From contig CANJKZ010000503.1 of NCBI GenBank assembly GCA_947471745.1, forward strand, positions 583,983 through 647,982: a stretch of 64,000 bases of DNA, read 5' to 3'. This stretch comes from Closterium sp. Naga37s-1. Lineage: Eukaryota > Streptophyta > Zygnematophyceae > Desmidiales > Closteriaceae. A program made the position numbers and the translations under genes. Below, one piece after another: positions 32,212 to 43,088 of this stretch. The notes under the pieces were generated by a model. The model had not been told where the DNA came from. It did not search any database and was given only the letters and a program-made list of their open reading frames with translations. Each line of letters begins with the position of its first letter. Positions within the stretch are counted from its first letter, which is position 1.

Positions 32212-34969
32212 TTATAACTCGTCATTTGGTGCTGCCTTCTTTCCTTTGCCGCCAAGGTCCTTCCACAGCTTTTCATCGTACTGCTTCCACATGTCATCAT
32301 CATAACCCTCTCCCTTCCGGTGATCCACATTCTTCGCAAGGTTCTCAAAGTCCTTGGCTGAAAACATCTGTGGGGAATGCATCCCAAGTGAAGAACAAAA
32401 GGACGCAAAGAAGATGGGTAAATGAGAAATCATATAATGAACAATGCGGCGCAGGCAGGATGGAAAAACAGGAAGGAAGCAAGTGTAAATACTAGGAGGG
32501 GGGTCGTGGAAGGAGGAAGAGGAGGGGGGGGGCAGGGAGGTGGGTGGGTGGGTAGGGGGCAAGAGATGGAGAAGCTACAAAGAAGCACGAGAGGAGGAGA
32601 AACACGGCTACACATAAGTCATCTGTGAGAACCAAGAGATTCTCAAAAGTGACCGAAACAAGAATTAGAGAAGCCAATTGAGGATCATGGAGAGCAAAGG
32701 AACACCACATGGGAAGCATATTTACCTTGATCTTGTCACCGAAGTTTCCAGAAGCCTTCAGTTTCTCTGCACCAGCACAGAGAAGGTGAGGAGACAACAA
32801 GAATGCGACACGGAAAAGGGTTGTGAGTCTGACATCACTTTTGGGTCGACTCAAAACGAAGTGACTGTTGAGTCGACTAAAGAATGCGACACAGAAAGAA
32901 GTTGTGAGTCTGACATCACCTCCTTACGAACCCCCACCAGACCAACCCATAACCATATTATTCAGGCCACTGCCATTGATCCAAAATCAAACACTAGGAA
33001 ATCACCAAACCGCTGATTCACCCAGAATTCTCTGGATGTCAGCATCCTTGGATGCCGGATCTCAGGAATGCCAGAAAATCCCTTTACTACCTTAAGACTC
33101 CTCAGATGTCAGCAGCACAACGCTGACTCACCCAGAATCCTCTGGATGTCAGCATCCTTGGATGACGAATCGTCGCCAGAGGACGAATCAGACGAGGCGG
33201 CTTTCTTGGAAGCTTCCTTGGGCTGCCTCTGCTGCCTCTCCTCCTCTGTGAGCACTGGCAAGTGGATGGTCTCCCTCAGGCGACTCACCAGATGCTCCTT
33301 CTCCTGGATTAGGAAAGAGAGGAGAGGAGAGTGAATAGGTGGGGGGTGAGGCAAGACAGAGGGATGGGGAGGAAGGAAAGGTTGCTGTCAGCACCGGCAG
33401 GTGGATGGTCTCCCTGAGACGACTCACCAGATGCTCCTTCTCGTGATACAAGGACAGGGAGGCATACAGGGGGTTATGAGAGGGGATGAGGGACGGGAGA
33501 GGGCTTGTAAGGGAGCAAAGGTTGCTGAGTGGATGGTCTCCCTGATGCAACTCATTAGTTGCTCCTTCTCCACACAAAAGGAGAGAGGGATCGATGGGAA
33601 AGGGATTGTGGATGAGGAGGACAGTGCGTAAGGGAGAGGGATGGAGGAAGGAAGAGGATGGGTGGGGAGAAAAGGCGACTGTCAGAAGTGGCAGAAATAC
33701 GTACTCCTGGAGGTAACTTAACGATGCGCAGCTCATGGTGTCAGGGAAGTTTGGGATAGGCTAGCGATATAGATGGGTGAAATGCAGAAAAGAAGGGGGG
33801 AAGGCGAGATGAGAGTGGACGGGGGGCCGGAGGGGAGGGAGGAGGTGCCAGGCTTGCAAAAAAAACTATGTTTGCTCAGCTAAGAAAATTGCTAAATTAG
33901 AATAATGAGCATGCGGAAGACGAAAGTGTGAGAAGAGGAGTGGGTGAAGACGTGTCAGTGTGAAGAGGAGGGGATGAAGAAATAGCGTGTGAGGAGACGT
34001 ACAATGCAGCCTTGACACTCCACTCCTCGCTCCTCCAGCATTCTCTGTGACACACAAGCGACACAAAAGCGACACACAGGCGACACACAAGCGACACCCC
34101 AGCGATACACAAGCGACACACGGGCCACACGCAAGCCACGCATGCATCACCCAAGCGACACACAATCAACACCCATGCATCACCCAGGAACATTTGCAGC
34201 GGAAGAAACAAATCAGAATCAAGTTTCGGAGGCGCCTCAAAGATCATCAACCACCCACGCAGGGCACATATTGTCATCCACCCATTCTGACACACACTGA
34301 CAAACGAACGAACTTTTCTCAAATGCGAGACAGGAAACGGGCCTCATGTACGGCGACCTTTTAATGACACTGCGGATGCAGGCAGCCATGTCCCTGTCTG
34401 CATGCAGCTCGCTCTCTCAGCACTGCACACGCCGCTGCAATTCACCAGACTCTCGTTCTGGAAAGGTTTCAGAGAGCACCCGACTGGGTATCCTGTACCT
34501 CTGACCGCATGCCCGAACCTGACACAAGCTTTGGTACGGAAGTGAACGAATGAGAGGTCTTTATTGCTGACGCAGCGTTTGCTCACCTTCAACTCCTTGA
34601 CTCTCAGCTTCGTCAGATCCACGTCAGCACTGCCGGCTGATGCTGATTGGTCCTCAGCTTTCAGGGGGAGAGGAACAGCACGCGATGAAGAAAGACAACA
34701 AGGAAGAGCTTCGTAAGTGATTGGCGACGAAATCAGAATTCTCAAGAGCAGACTCAATAAGGAGGACGCAATAACGTCAAACCCAGGTCAGTGAGAAGCT
34801 TTTCATTCAGAATTATAAAGAATTCTTCTTGAACTCAGCAACTCCTTGATCGTGCGGCTACGAGACCTAATTCACAAGAACGAAACTTACCTGCAGCGAG
34901 CGGCAAGAAGACGAGAAGTGCGATCAGCGAAGCGAGAGCGACACGTCGCATGGCGACGTCGAGCGACAT
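32212..34969 (-). CDS. ARMET/MANF-like SAP-domain protein, ER-retained (six exons)
   Basis: Exons (minus): 34969-34891, 34657-34587, 34044-34003, 33303-33132, 32766-32726, 32367-32212. All joins keep phase with GT-AG borders, giving 186 residues. Exon 1 encodes a signal peptide (LIALLVFLPLAA). Exons 2-4 encode a SAP-like helix pair (DLTKLRVKELK, then RMLEERGVECQGC, then EKEHLVSRLRE) with the CxxC (CQGC) seen in the C-terminal domain of the ARMET/MANF family. The protein ends in NDEL, an ER-retrieval-type signal. The saposin-like N-terminal domain of animal MANF is absent. Known family role: ER stress and folding homeostasis. By inference it is a lumenal ER protein. Its introns hold partial copies of exon 4. 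Confidence 0.85.
32802..32920. repeat. Intronic 80-bp direct duplication around a GTCGAC palindrome
   Basis: gaatgcgacac...ttgtgagtctgacatcac occurs at about 32802 and again at about 32882. Between the copies lie ttttgggtcgactcaaaa (32839-32856) and ttgagtcgactaa (32868-32880). It lies between exons 4 and 5 of the ARMET-like gene. Confidence 0.85.
33015..33060. repeat. Partial copy of ARMET-like exon 4 donor end
   Basis: Repeats the last ~45 bp of exon 4 with its donor (real copy 33126-33170). It encodes the same DADIQRIL stretch and lies inside the next intron. Confidence 0.85.
33380..33720. repeat. Partial copies of ARMET-like exon 4 acceptor end
   Basis: Two clear copies of the exon 4 start (GAGAAGGAGCATCTGGTGAG type) lie at about 33386-33445 and 33527-33580, with a third degenerate copy near 33685-33710. 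All are upstream of the real exon 4 (33303-33132), in the preceding intron. Confidence 0.8.
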
Positions 34970-35265
34970 GGCGAACGCAATAAAGGACTAGTGAAGAAAC
35001 AAGTCCTCGTCAAAAGTAAATCGGTCACACAAACAACGAAGACCGTACGTGACTGGAAGCTAGAGCGGTGGGAGAGAGCGAAGAGAGACGAGCAGGCTTG
35101 AGACGAATCAGTCGGAGATCCCGAGGTCAGGAAGCCCTGGCGAACGATTTCAAGCAACCAGGATTCAGTGTTCGGGAATGTTCTGGAGGCTGGAGATGGT
35201 GGAGACGGCATTGGAGTGCTGAAGACGGAATTGCTCACAACATCAGGGGGAGAGGGGAAAAACGA

Positions 35266-35290
35266 TGCGGTGAGCGTGGATCGAACACGC

Positions 35291-35333
<43 letters not shown>

Positions 35334-35338
35334 CCCGC
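35266..35338 (-). tRNA. tRNA-Phe (GAA)
   Basis: 73 bases that fold as a cloverleaf: acceptor GCGGGGA, D-arm GCTC...GAGC, anticodon arm TCAGA-CTGAAGA-TCTGA with GAA anticodon, T-arm GCGTG-TTCGATC-CACGC, discriminator A. No intron. It reads as the land-plant nuclear tRNA-Phe. It lies in the spacer between the ARMET-like gene and BRE, 89 bp upstream of the BRE start codon. Confidence 0.96.
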
Positions 35339-35427
35339 ATGTGAGTATCCTAGTGTTACATAAATATGACCTTTTAGTATTCTAGGTTGAATTTGCTTAC
35401 CCGTGAGCAGTCGTCATAGCTCCTTAC

Positions 35428-38400
35428 ATGAAGCCTTTAGAACCGTCAATCGCGGCGCAGGTTGCGGTACTCTGCAGTTTTCCCAAAGTCGGCTTTCAGG
35501 TAGCATGCGACGCGATACGCATAGGATTTTACCACCTTCTCCCCGCGTCTCCTGCCCACTCTCTCTCCCTATCAACCTCAGCCTGTCACTACTGTTGCGC
35601 CCTCTTCGCACACACCCGCGCTTCCTAACATTTGTGTTCCCGATTTCCTTGTGTTCCAGGTTCGGGGCGTGCGGTGCGGGTGGGAGGATGCGGAATTCGC
35701 GGACCGGTTCACGGTGCACGTGCCGTGCGGTTGGGACAAGCTAGAATGTACGGTCACGATTCACCGCCCATACGCACGCTGCATGCAGCACCGCCCATAA
35801 CCCCCTCGATTCCGACGAGTCAAACGTGGTCGTTATAACTCACGCCCTCCATCCTTCCTTCCACCCCTCCCGTCCCTCCGTCTCTCCCTTCACCCCCAAC
35901 TTCCAATTCCCTATCCTCAATCCCCCCATCCCCTCATCCCCCCCGCGCGGCAATCCCAGGGTACGTGCAGTTCAACGGCAGTCGGCCGTGGGACCCACCT
36001 GACGTCATCTTCCACTCCTCGCCTGATGGCCTCTGCTTCCAGCCTCTGCTGCTCCCAGGTGAAGCTTCAGGTGCTCCCAGGTGAGTCCTCTCAGGTGAAT
36101 CCTCCTGTAGTTTCAGAAGGATTCACCTCTGCTCCGAGGAGGAGAATATTCAGCAGTTTCAGTTGAATCACCCTGTGCTCTCAGGTGAATCCTCTGTTGC
36201 TCCCAGGTGAGTCCTACGCTGCTCTCAGGTACATCTTCTGTTGCTTTCAGGTCAGCCTTCTGCTGTTCCCACCTGCATCCGCCGGTGCTTCCAGGAAAAT
36301 TCTCCTTTTTCTTTGGGGTGGATTCTATGCTGCTCCCAGGTGAATCTTACTGTCTCTCTCAGGTGAACCTTTTGCCTCCCTTGGAACCTCAGGTGAATCC
36401 TCTGCTGTTTCCAGGTGAATATGCATGACAGGCAGCACAACGACTCCGACCGCCTGCTGTGCCTTCAAGTTACCACTTTGGACCCATCTCAACCCATCTC
36501 ACACCTCTCGTGTGGGGGGTGCAGGAGGCATGGCTGCTGAGGGCAGCAGCTGGGGCCTGTTAAAGGACTGGCAGCACAACGACTCCTACCGCCTGCTTCA
36601 CTTCAAGTTACCGTTTTGAACCCATCTCAACCCAAGTCGCACCTCTCATGTGTGTGCGGTGCAACCATGCAGGAGGCATGGCTGGTGAGGGCAGCAGCTG
36701 GGGACTGCTGAAGGACTGGCAGCACAACGACTCACACCACCTGCTGCGCCTTCAAGTTATACTCTAATCGAACCCATCTCAACCCAACTTAACCCATTAC
36801 GCACATGTGGGATGCAGGTGGCACGGGAGGCAGTGAGAGCAGCAGCTGGGGGCTGCTCAAGGACTGGCAGCACAACGACTCCTACCGCCTGCTGCGCCTC
36901 CTGCTGCACCTCAGGTGAATGTTCGCTCTCATGTTGCACCTCGAGTTACCGCTTTGAATTCTTCTGATTCCATCCGAACCCATTTGAACCTTGCTGAACC
37001 CATCTGAACGGGTTCAACCCATGTTGCAATTCTCGTAAAAAAATACCCTCTTATTTCATCTCCGGTGTCCTTATCCTAACCCAACTTTCGTCCCTCCGCT
37101 CACACTACCTCCCATACTATCCTCCCTCCCATTCCCCCCGTACCTCCACCACGCAGGGCGTTGTTCCTGCAGCAGCAGCGGCAGCAGGCGGAGGAAATGG
37201 AGGATGGGCGGGTGAAGTTCGAGCTCAGCACGCTGGCGCAGCAGGTGAGAGCATATGGGGCAGTCAGGAGGGCAGGAGGACGGGCAGGCAGGGGGTCGGT
37301 TGCTGGGTTGCTGGGTTGTCGTGACTCGGGAGGATGGGCGGGTGAAGTTCGAGCTCAGCACGCTGGCGCAGCAGGTGGGGAAGGAGGGGAGGCAGGCGGT
37401 CAGGTTGTGGGTAGTGGTAACGCTGGTGGAATGAAGGTAGCGTTGGTGCAACAGGGGATTGAAGAAGGCACAGTCCATTATACAAAGGGAATGAAGTGGG
37501 ATCATGGGAGGAGTCAAATGTTTTGATGAAGACAGGATAAAAGTTCATATACGGTACTCCTTTTTGTAACCCCTCTCCTGTAAATTCCGCTTCTCTCTAT
37601 TTCTCTCCTCTCATCTCTCTCCACTGCAGGGCGAGGGCTAATTTTAAGGCGCCTAAAAAATGGTTTCCTATTTTCTCTCCCTTTTCCTCTCCCTGCTTGT
37701 CCGTCAGGAGTTTGAGGTCTATGCTCCTCTTACTGCAGGCAAGGTCCGTTTATGACTCCTTACCCAACACGCAGTTCCCCATTACCCATTTCTATGCATT
37801 CTATCCACTTACCATACGCCAAGCTCTGTGTAGTAACGTCAGGAACCATGTTTGACTCCACCCGCCCCATTGCACGGGCCCTTCACTTTTTTCACACATG
37901 TTTTACCTCTCCTACAGTCGTCTCCAGAGGAGCTGCAGCTCGCAGTGCCGGTGCTGGGAATCGATCTCCGCCCTCTCACTCACTTCAGGTGCGCCCCCAC
38001 CTAGACCATCATCCCTTCTGTTCCTGCCTTTGCAATGCTTTCTTGTGAATATCCTCAACATATTGCAAGTGCGTGCCTTCACCCACTCCCCATGCATCAG
38101 GTGGTGGTGGGATTGGCTCAAGCGCTGTGGCAGCGACCTTTACTGCCCCCCTCCCTTCCATCCCTCCTTTCCTCCCCATCTCAATCCCCTCCTTTCCTCC
38201 TCATCTCAATCCCCTCCTTCCCCGCTCCTCCCTCCCCTCCCCATGCATCAGGTGGTGGTCTGATTGGCTCAAGCGCTGTGGCAGCGACCTTCACCTCAGG
38301 CTGCTGGTAGGTGTTTTGAGCGGTTCAGGGGGGTGTTGATGGGTGCTGGGGGGTGCTGATGGGTGCTGGGGGTTGCTCGGGAAACCTTCACCACAGGCTG

Positions 38401-41224
38401 CTGATGGGTGGGGGGTGGGGGATGCTGGAGAGCGCTTGCGGGTACTCGGGTTGAGAATAATGGGTGGTGAATGGTGGGTGGTGTGACAGATGGTGTGAGG
38501 CTGCATCACCTTCCCACCCAGCACCCTCACACTCCGCCACCTGCTCTGCGCTGCCTGCACGCCCACCCATCTCTTTCTCCTGCATTCCCCTCACTCACAA
38601 ATAAACCTTCCCCTCTGTTTCTCCTGCATTCCCCTCACTCACAAATAAACCTTCCCCTCTGTTTCTCCTGCATTCCCCTCACTCACAAATAAACCTTCCC
38701 CTCTGTTTCTCCTGCATCACGCAAACAGATCAAGTTCCCCATCTCGGGAAGCAGCAGCAGCGCCAATGGCAAGGCTTCTACACCTCAGGTGAGTGAGTGG
38801 GTGAGTGAGTGAGTGAGTGAGTTAAGGGTTGAAGTGACATTCTTTCTTACATGCATTACCGCCACTGCCCTCCTCTCTCCTCATCAGCAGCACCAATAGC
38901 AAGGCTTCCAAACCTCAGGTGAGTGAGGAGACGATTTTTGAGTCGACTCAAAAACCATCTCGGGAAGCAGCAGTGAGTGGAGAAAGACGCGTCCTGCGTC
39001 TAGGACGCTTGCGTCCAGACGCAGCGTCTTAGACGCAGGACGCTAGAGGAGGGCCTTTATGACGCATGAAAAGACGCATGCCCGGGCAGGGCAAAAAAAC
39101 CCCCGGGCAGCCGAAAAATGATGTTATAGGGTATGGGAAGGGGGGGGGAACGACGATGCACACATTTGAGGCAAAATCGTCCCCTTCAAATTTTCAGGGT
39201 TTAGGGTTTACGAAGGAGAATTGTCTTGGTAAACCCTCTAGGGTGTTTTTGATGGTCGAAATGGGTTAGGGGGGGTCGACATGACGCGAAATTGACAGTC
39301 GCATCGAAATCGTTGAAGTCAATTTCACGTTGGGGCAATTTAATTTTTCGGTCAGCCCGAAAAAATACGGGGTGCGTCCTGCGTCTGGACGCGCGTCCTG
39401 CGTCTCTGCGTCTGGACGCTGCGTCCAGACGCAGGACGCAGCAGGACGCGTGCGTCTTTCTCCACTCACCAATGGCAAGGCTTCCACACCTCAGGTGAGA
39501 GACTGAGTGATTTGATTGAGTGAGAGAGGGGTGAATGAGGGAGTTGATTCATGAAAGCATGGTGACATCCTGTCTTACATTTCTTACATGCCTCCTCCTA
39601 TTCCATTGCCTCCTCTCTCCTCTTCCTCTCGTTCCTCTATCCCTTTCAACGACTCCGTCCCTTTCTCTCCCTCTTCCACAGTTGAACCTAGGAGCCCCCC
39701 CTCTCCTCCTCTCCCTCCTTGGCTTCCCAGAAACAAAGCGATCTTTTGGGTCGACTCAAAACACTCCCTTCCCCAAACGTCTGTCGTTTTCTCCCTCTTC
39801 CACAGTTGAAGCTAGGAGACCCGCCACTCCTCCTCTCCCTTGTCGGCTTCCCAGAAACAAAGCGATCTTTTGGGTCGACTCAAAACACTCCCTTCCCCAA
39901 ACGTCTGTCTTTTTCTCCCTCTTCCACAGTTGAAGCTCGGAGGCCCGCCACTCCTCCTCTCCCTTGTCGGCTTCCCAGAAACAAAGCGATCTTTTGGGTC
40001 GACTCAAAACACTCCCTTCCCCAAACGTCTGTCGTTTTCTCCCTCTTCCACAGTTGAAGCTCGGAGGCCCGCCACTCCTCCTCTCCCTTGTCGGCTTCCC
40101 AGAAACAAAGTGATCTTTTGGGTCGACTCAAAACACTCCCTTCCCCAAACGTCTGTCTTTTTCTCCCTCTTCCACAGTTGAAGCTCGGAGGCCCGCCACT
40201 CCTCCTCTCCCTCCTCGGCTTCCCAGAAACAAAGTGATCTTTTGGGTCGACTCAAAACACTCCCTTCCCCAAACGTCTGTCTTTTTCTCCCTCTTCCACA
40301 GTTGAAGCTCGGAGGCCCGCCACTCCTCCTCTCCCTCCTCGGCTTCCCAGAAACAAAGTGATCTTTTGGGTCGACTCCAAACACTCCCTTCCCCAAACGT
40401 CTGTCTTTTTCTCCCTCTTCCACAGTTGAAGCTCGGAGGCCCGCCACTCCTCCTCTCCCTCCTCGGCTTCCCAGAAACAAAGTGATCTTTTGGGTCGACT
40501 CAAAACACTCCCTTCCCCAAACGTCTGTCTTTTTCTTCCTCTTCCACAGTTGAAGCTCGGAGGCCCGCCACTCCTCCTCTCCCTCCTCGGCTTCCCAGAG
40601 ACCAAGCTGCCTGCCTGGACCGACTCCATGTGAGTGAGAGGCTGTCAATTGCTATTGCAATTTCAACGAGGTAATTTCGAAGTCAATGAGAAAATCACCT
40701 TCTAGGCTTCCTAGAAACCAAGCTGCCTGCCTGGACCGACACCATGTGAGAAGTGTGGCTCTTTCGCGGGGGCTTTGTTTTGGTTTCCACACATTCATTG
40801 GGTTGTTGTTTTGTGTGGGCGTGGAAATGGGCTTCAGTGTTGCGCATGTGTGGCATGCCCTGTACCAGTGTTCGCTGCGTTGCTCTGCTCACACATGCTC
40901 GGCTTCTGTCTTTTTCCAGCTCTGTTCAAATGTGACCGCACATCATCGCACCACACCGCGTTGCACACCTTCCCGCAGGTGCACAGTTGCGTATCTGCCT
41001 GAGCTTGCTGCATTCATCCATCAGCGAGTGAGTCACACCGCACTCCACCTCCCGTCACTCTTTTCTCACTTTCCAGCAAAGGCTGTTCGAATGTGCAAGG
41101 CTGGATAAAAGGGCTACTTTTTTATTTCAGTACAAAAGTATCCACTTATTCATACTTACCCATAGGAAAGTCAACAATTATCACACCTGCAAAGAAATGT
41201 GCGGTGAGTGTGGATCGAACACGC

Positions 41225-41267
<43 letters not shown>

Positions 41268-42887
41268 CCCGCCTGTGTTTTGATATACCTTCTAATCTTC
41301 CGATATATTTTTTAACTGTCTCTCTCTTCGCCGCGTCAGCTTGATAGTGCTGTCTCTTCCATGCAAAGCCGCGCGGACTTCATTTCTTCTGTGCCCGCGG
41401 TATTCGGGCAGCCTTTAGAATCTGACACAGTAAGTTCCTCTCTTTCTGTAAATACGAAAAGTCCTTCACCACTGCCCTGCTCCCGCATTCCCCTTCCCCT
41501 CGATCACTCTACTCAATCATTCCCCTTATTCACCTTCTCTCCATCCACCCATTTCGTATAAATCCCCTCATCTCATCCGTTCATCCCGGCAGCAACTATT
41601 CTCTCACACCACGCTCTTTGTGACGGCCAACAGCTGCATGTGCCTGGTGCGTGCTGCCCCACACCACCTGCATCCCTTACCCCTGCATCTGCCTGTCACC
41701 TGCTAGTCCCGATGCACGTATTGCCCCACCCACCCATTCTCCTGAACGACACTCTTTGTGTCAGCCAACAACTGCACGTGCCTGGTGCGTGCTGCACCCA
41801 CTTCCTGCATGTGCCTGCCGCGTGCCCCTCCCACCACTTGCATGTGCCTGCCACGTGCCCCTCACACTCCCTGCATGTGATTGCCACGTGCTACTCTCAA
41901 TGCATTGCTTGTCCCAACCATGCTCTCTCACGCTCCCTGCTGGGCTAAAAAAGCTCCGGGTTGCCAGCAGCACCGTCTTGTGTGCCATGGTATCCTCTTA
42001 CAGTCTTGCCCCTCCACCCCAATCACCTCCCCCTCCACCCCAATCACCTCCCCCTCCTCACACACTTTTTCCATCCCTCTATCTCTCCCCAATTCCTCTA
42101 GCCTCGTTTCTCACCCCTCGTCCTTCTCACCCCTCCTCTCTCACCTCAGGTGCGCATTTCTCTGCCTCCATCCTTCCCACAGCAGCAGCCCTCCATCACC
42201 CTGCAATCCATTCATGTAAGCACCATGTTATGCTTGTGTCATAATATTCCATCGCAATGCCCCATCTCAATGCTCCCCCATCCCAATTCCCCATCTCAAT
42301 GCTCCCCCATCCCAATGCCCCATCTCAATGCTCCCCCATCCCAATGCCCCATCCCACTGCCCCATCTCAATGCTCCCCCATCCCAATGCCCCCCATCCCA
42401 ATGCCCTGTCCTTGTTCCCCCATCCCATTGGCTTATCCTCGTTCCCCAATCCCAACGCCGCTGTCTCATTCTCCCCCAAACCACACCTTACAGCACTTCA
42501 CCGCACACAACCGCCCCGTGTCGTCGGAGCCAATCAGCAGCTTTCCTTGGAGCCCCCGCTGGTCTCCTGCTCAGATGGCGCAGCGCCTCAGGTGAGTGGA
42601 GGGAAAGGGTGTGTTTGATGGGTGCGTGCTGGGTGCGTGCTGGGTGCGTGCTGGGTGCGTGCTGCTGGGTGCTTTGATGGGCATTTGGTGGGTGCTTGGT
42701 GTCGATTGCATTTCTCGGTGCTCGCTGTGCCTCTTTGGGATAGAATTATGCACCCAAAGTGCATCCTCGCTCTCTCCCTCTCTGCGTGCCCCTTCTGTCC
42801 TGAAGCTCATTCCTGGAAGATGAAACTGTCGCTTTCAAGCGCTTCTGTATTGACGTCTCCAGAGCTGCTGCTTCAGCGAGAACTTGA
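35428..42887 (+). CDS. BRE: BRISC and BRCA1-A complex member 2 (BRCC45/BRE), sixteen exons
   Basis: Exons: 35428-35499, 35660-35747, 35960-36058, 36818-36914, 37157-37244, 37708-37743, 37918-37988, 38252-38306, 38729-38788, 40550-40629, 40979-41027, 41340-41429, 41593-41646, 42150-42215, 42494-42591, then a doubtful last exon 42863-42887. All joins keep phase; about 375 residues, close to the ~380 usual for the family. Landmarks: FADRFTVHVP, PPDVIF, LLKDWQHNDSYRLL, GRVKFELSTL, LPAWTDSM, FGQPLESD, FPWSPRWSPAQMA. Known role: scaffold with UEV-like folds in the K63-specific deubiquitinase complexes BRISC and BRCA1-A. The last exon is uncertain; read-through of its donor would also stop at once. 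Confidence 0.88.
36060..36424. repeat. Minisatellite built from the BRE exon 3 donor junction
   Basis: About a dozen degenerate ~30-bp units of the type ctgctgctcccaggtgaatcct, each repeating the exon 3 end plus donor (CCCAG|GTGAA at 36058). Confidence 0.85.
36425..36765. repeat. Three partial copies of BRE exon 4
   Basis: Copies at about 36430-36475, 36525-36615 and 36675-36760 repeat gcagcagctgggg...ctggcagcacaacgactcctaccgcctgct. The fourth and most complete copy (36818-36914) is the one that keeps phase with its neighbours. Confidence 0.87.
37322..37380. repeat. Copy of BRE exon 5 donor end
   Basis: Repeats gaggatgggcgggtgaag...gcgcagcaggtg from the real exon end at 37190-37250, within the following intron. 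Confidence 0.9.
38093..38145. repeat. Copy of BRE exon 8 acceptor end
   Basis: gcatcaggtggtggt.gattggctcaagcg is present here and again at the exon that fits phase (38252-38306). Confidence 0.87.
38555..38720. repeat. 52-bp tandem repeat in BRE intron 8
   Basis: Three copies of a unit containing ctgcattcccctcactcacaaataaacc, immediately upstream of exon 9. Confidence 0.85.
38885..39495. repeat. Copies of BRE exon 9 donor end, one split by a MITE
   Basis: A copy at about 38888-38930 (aatagcaaggcttccaaacctcaggtgag) is followed by the palindrome tttttgagtcgactcaaaaa (38935-38954). A second copy starts at 38956 (ccatctcgggaagcagca), is interrupted by the element at 38973-39469 and ends at 39470-39495 (caatggcaaggcttccacacc...caggtgag). 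Confidence 0.85.
38973..39469. mobile_element. MITE-like element with 18-bp terminal inverted repeats
   Basis: The left end GTGAGTGGAGAAAGACGC (38973-38990) is repeated perfectly in reverse complement at 39452-39469. Subterminal regions are arrays of gcgtcctgcgtctggac-type motifs facing each other. Length 497 bp, no ORF. No convincing target duplication beyond CA. It lies in a duplicated copy of BRE exon 9. Confidence 0.8.
39680..40549. repeat. 124-bp tandem array from the BRE exon 10 acceptor region
   Basis: Seven units upstream of the real exon 10 (40550-40629). Each has a pyrimidine tract, CTTCCACAG acceptor, about 55 bp of exon 10 and then ttttgggtcgactcaaaa (39744, 39868, 39992, 40116, 40240, a variant near 40364, and 40488). 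Units repeat every 124 bp with few changes. The ORFs of 83-214 codons across it are by-products. Confidence 0.92.
40703..40748. repeat. Copy of BRE exon 10 donor end
   Basis: aaaccaagctgcctgcctggaccgacaccatgtgag repeats the real exon end (40595-40635) inside the next intron. Confidence 0.87.
41200..41272 (-). tRNA. tRNA-Phe (GAA), T-stem variant, in BRE intron 11
   Basis: Differs from 35266-35338 by one base seen: the 3' side of the T stem reads CACAC instead of CACGC, giving a C-A mismatch with GCGTG. The rest of the cloverleaf and the GAA anticodon are intact. It is antisense to BRE and lies between its exons 11 and 12. It may be active or a slightly decayed copy. Confidence 0.85.
41647..41890. 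repeat. Copies of BRE exon 13 donor end
   Basis: acactctttgtgtcagccaac...tgcacgtgcctggtgcgtgct at about 41750-41795 repeats the end of exon 13. Shorter tgcatgtgcctgccacgtgcc units follow to about 41885. Confidence 0.8.
42255..42420. repeat. ccatcccaatgccc-type tandem repeat in BRE intron 14
   Basis: Short degenerate units of ccccatctcaatgctcccccatcccaatg. No coding meaning. Confidence 0.8.
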
Positions 42888-43088
42888 GATGATTATTAGG
42901 AAACCATAAATAAAGAACGTTACTGTATATGGTTTTTTTAGAGCATGACAGCGTTGACTTATAACGATTGTGAGTGCACAATGGGCTATGAACGTGGATT
43001 GATATCAGTTTGCTGTTTGAAAAGGTACAAAGATCTACGCAAAAGCCAACCACGCCTTTCCAAAACAGCCCAACGCAACCATATCAGA

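Noticed and set aside
33866..34165. 99-codon Cys/Val-rich ORF from gcgacacacaa repeats
   Set aside because: Short tandem repeat in an intron of the ARMET-like gene; it overlaps the small exon 34044-34003, which is read in another frame.
39680..40640. CRISPR-like regular array
   Set aside because: Units are 124 bp with near-identical 'spacers' made of exon sequence; this is a eukaryotic intron duplication.
41079..41110. Possible extra BRE exon after a TTTCCAG at about 41079
   Set aside because: Exon 11 joins exon 12 directly in phase with family-like sequence; no donor fits this segment.
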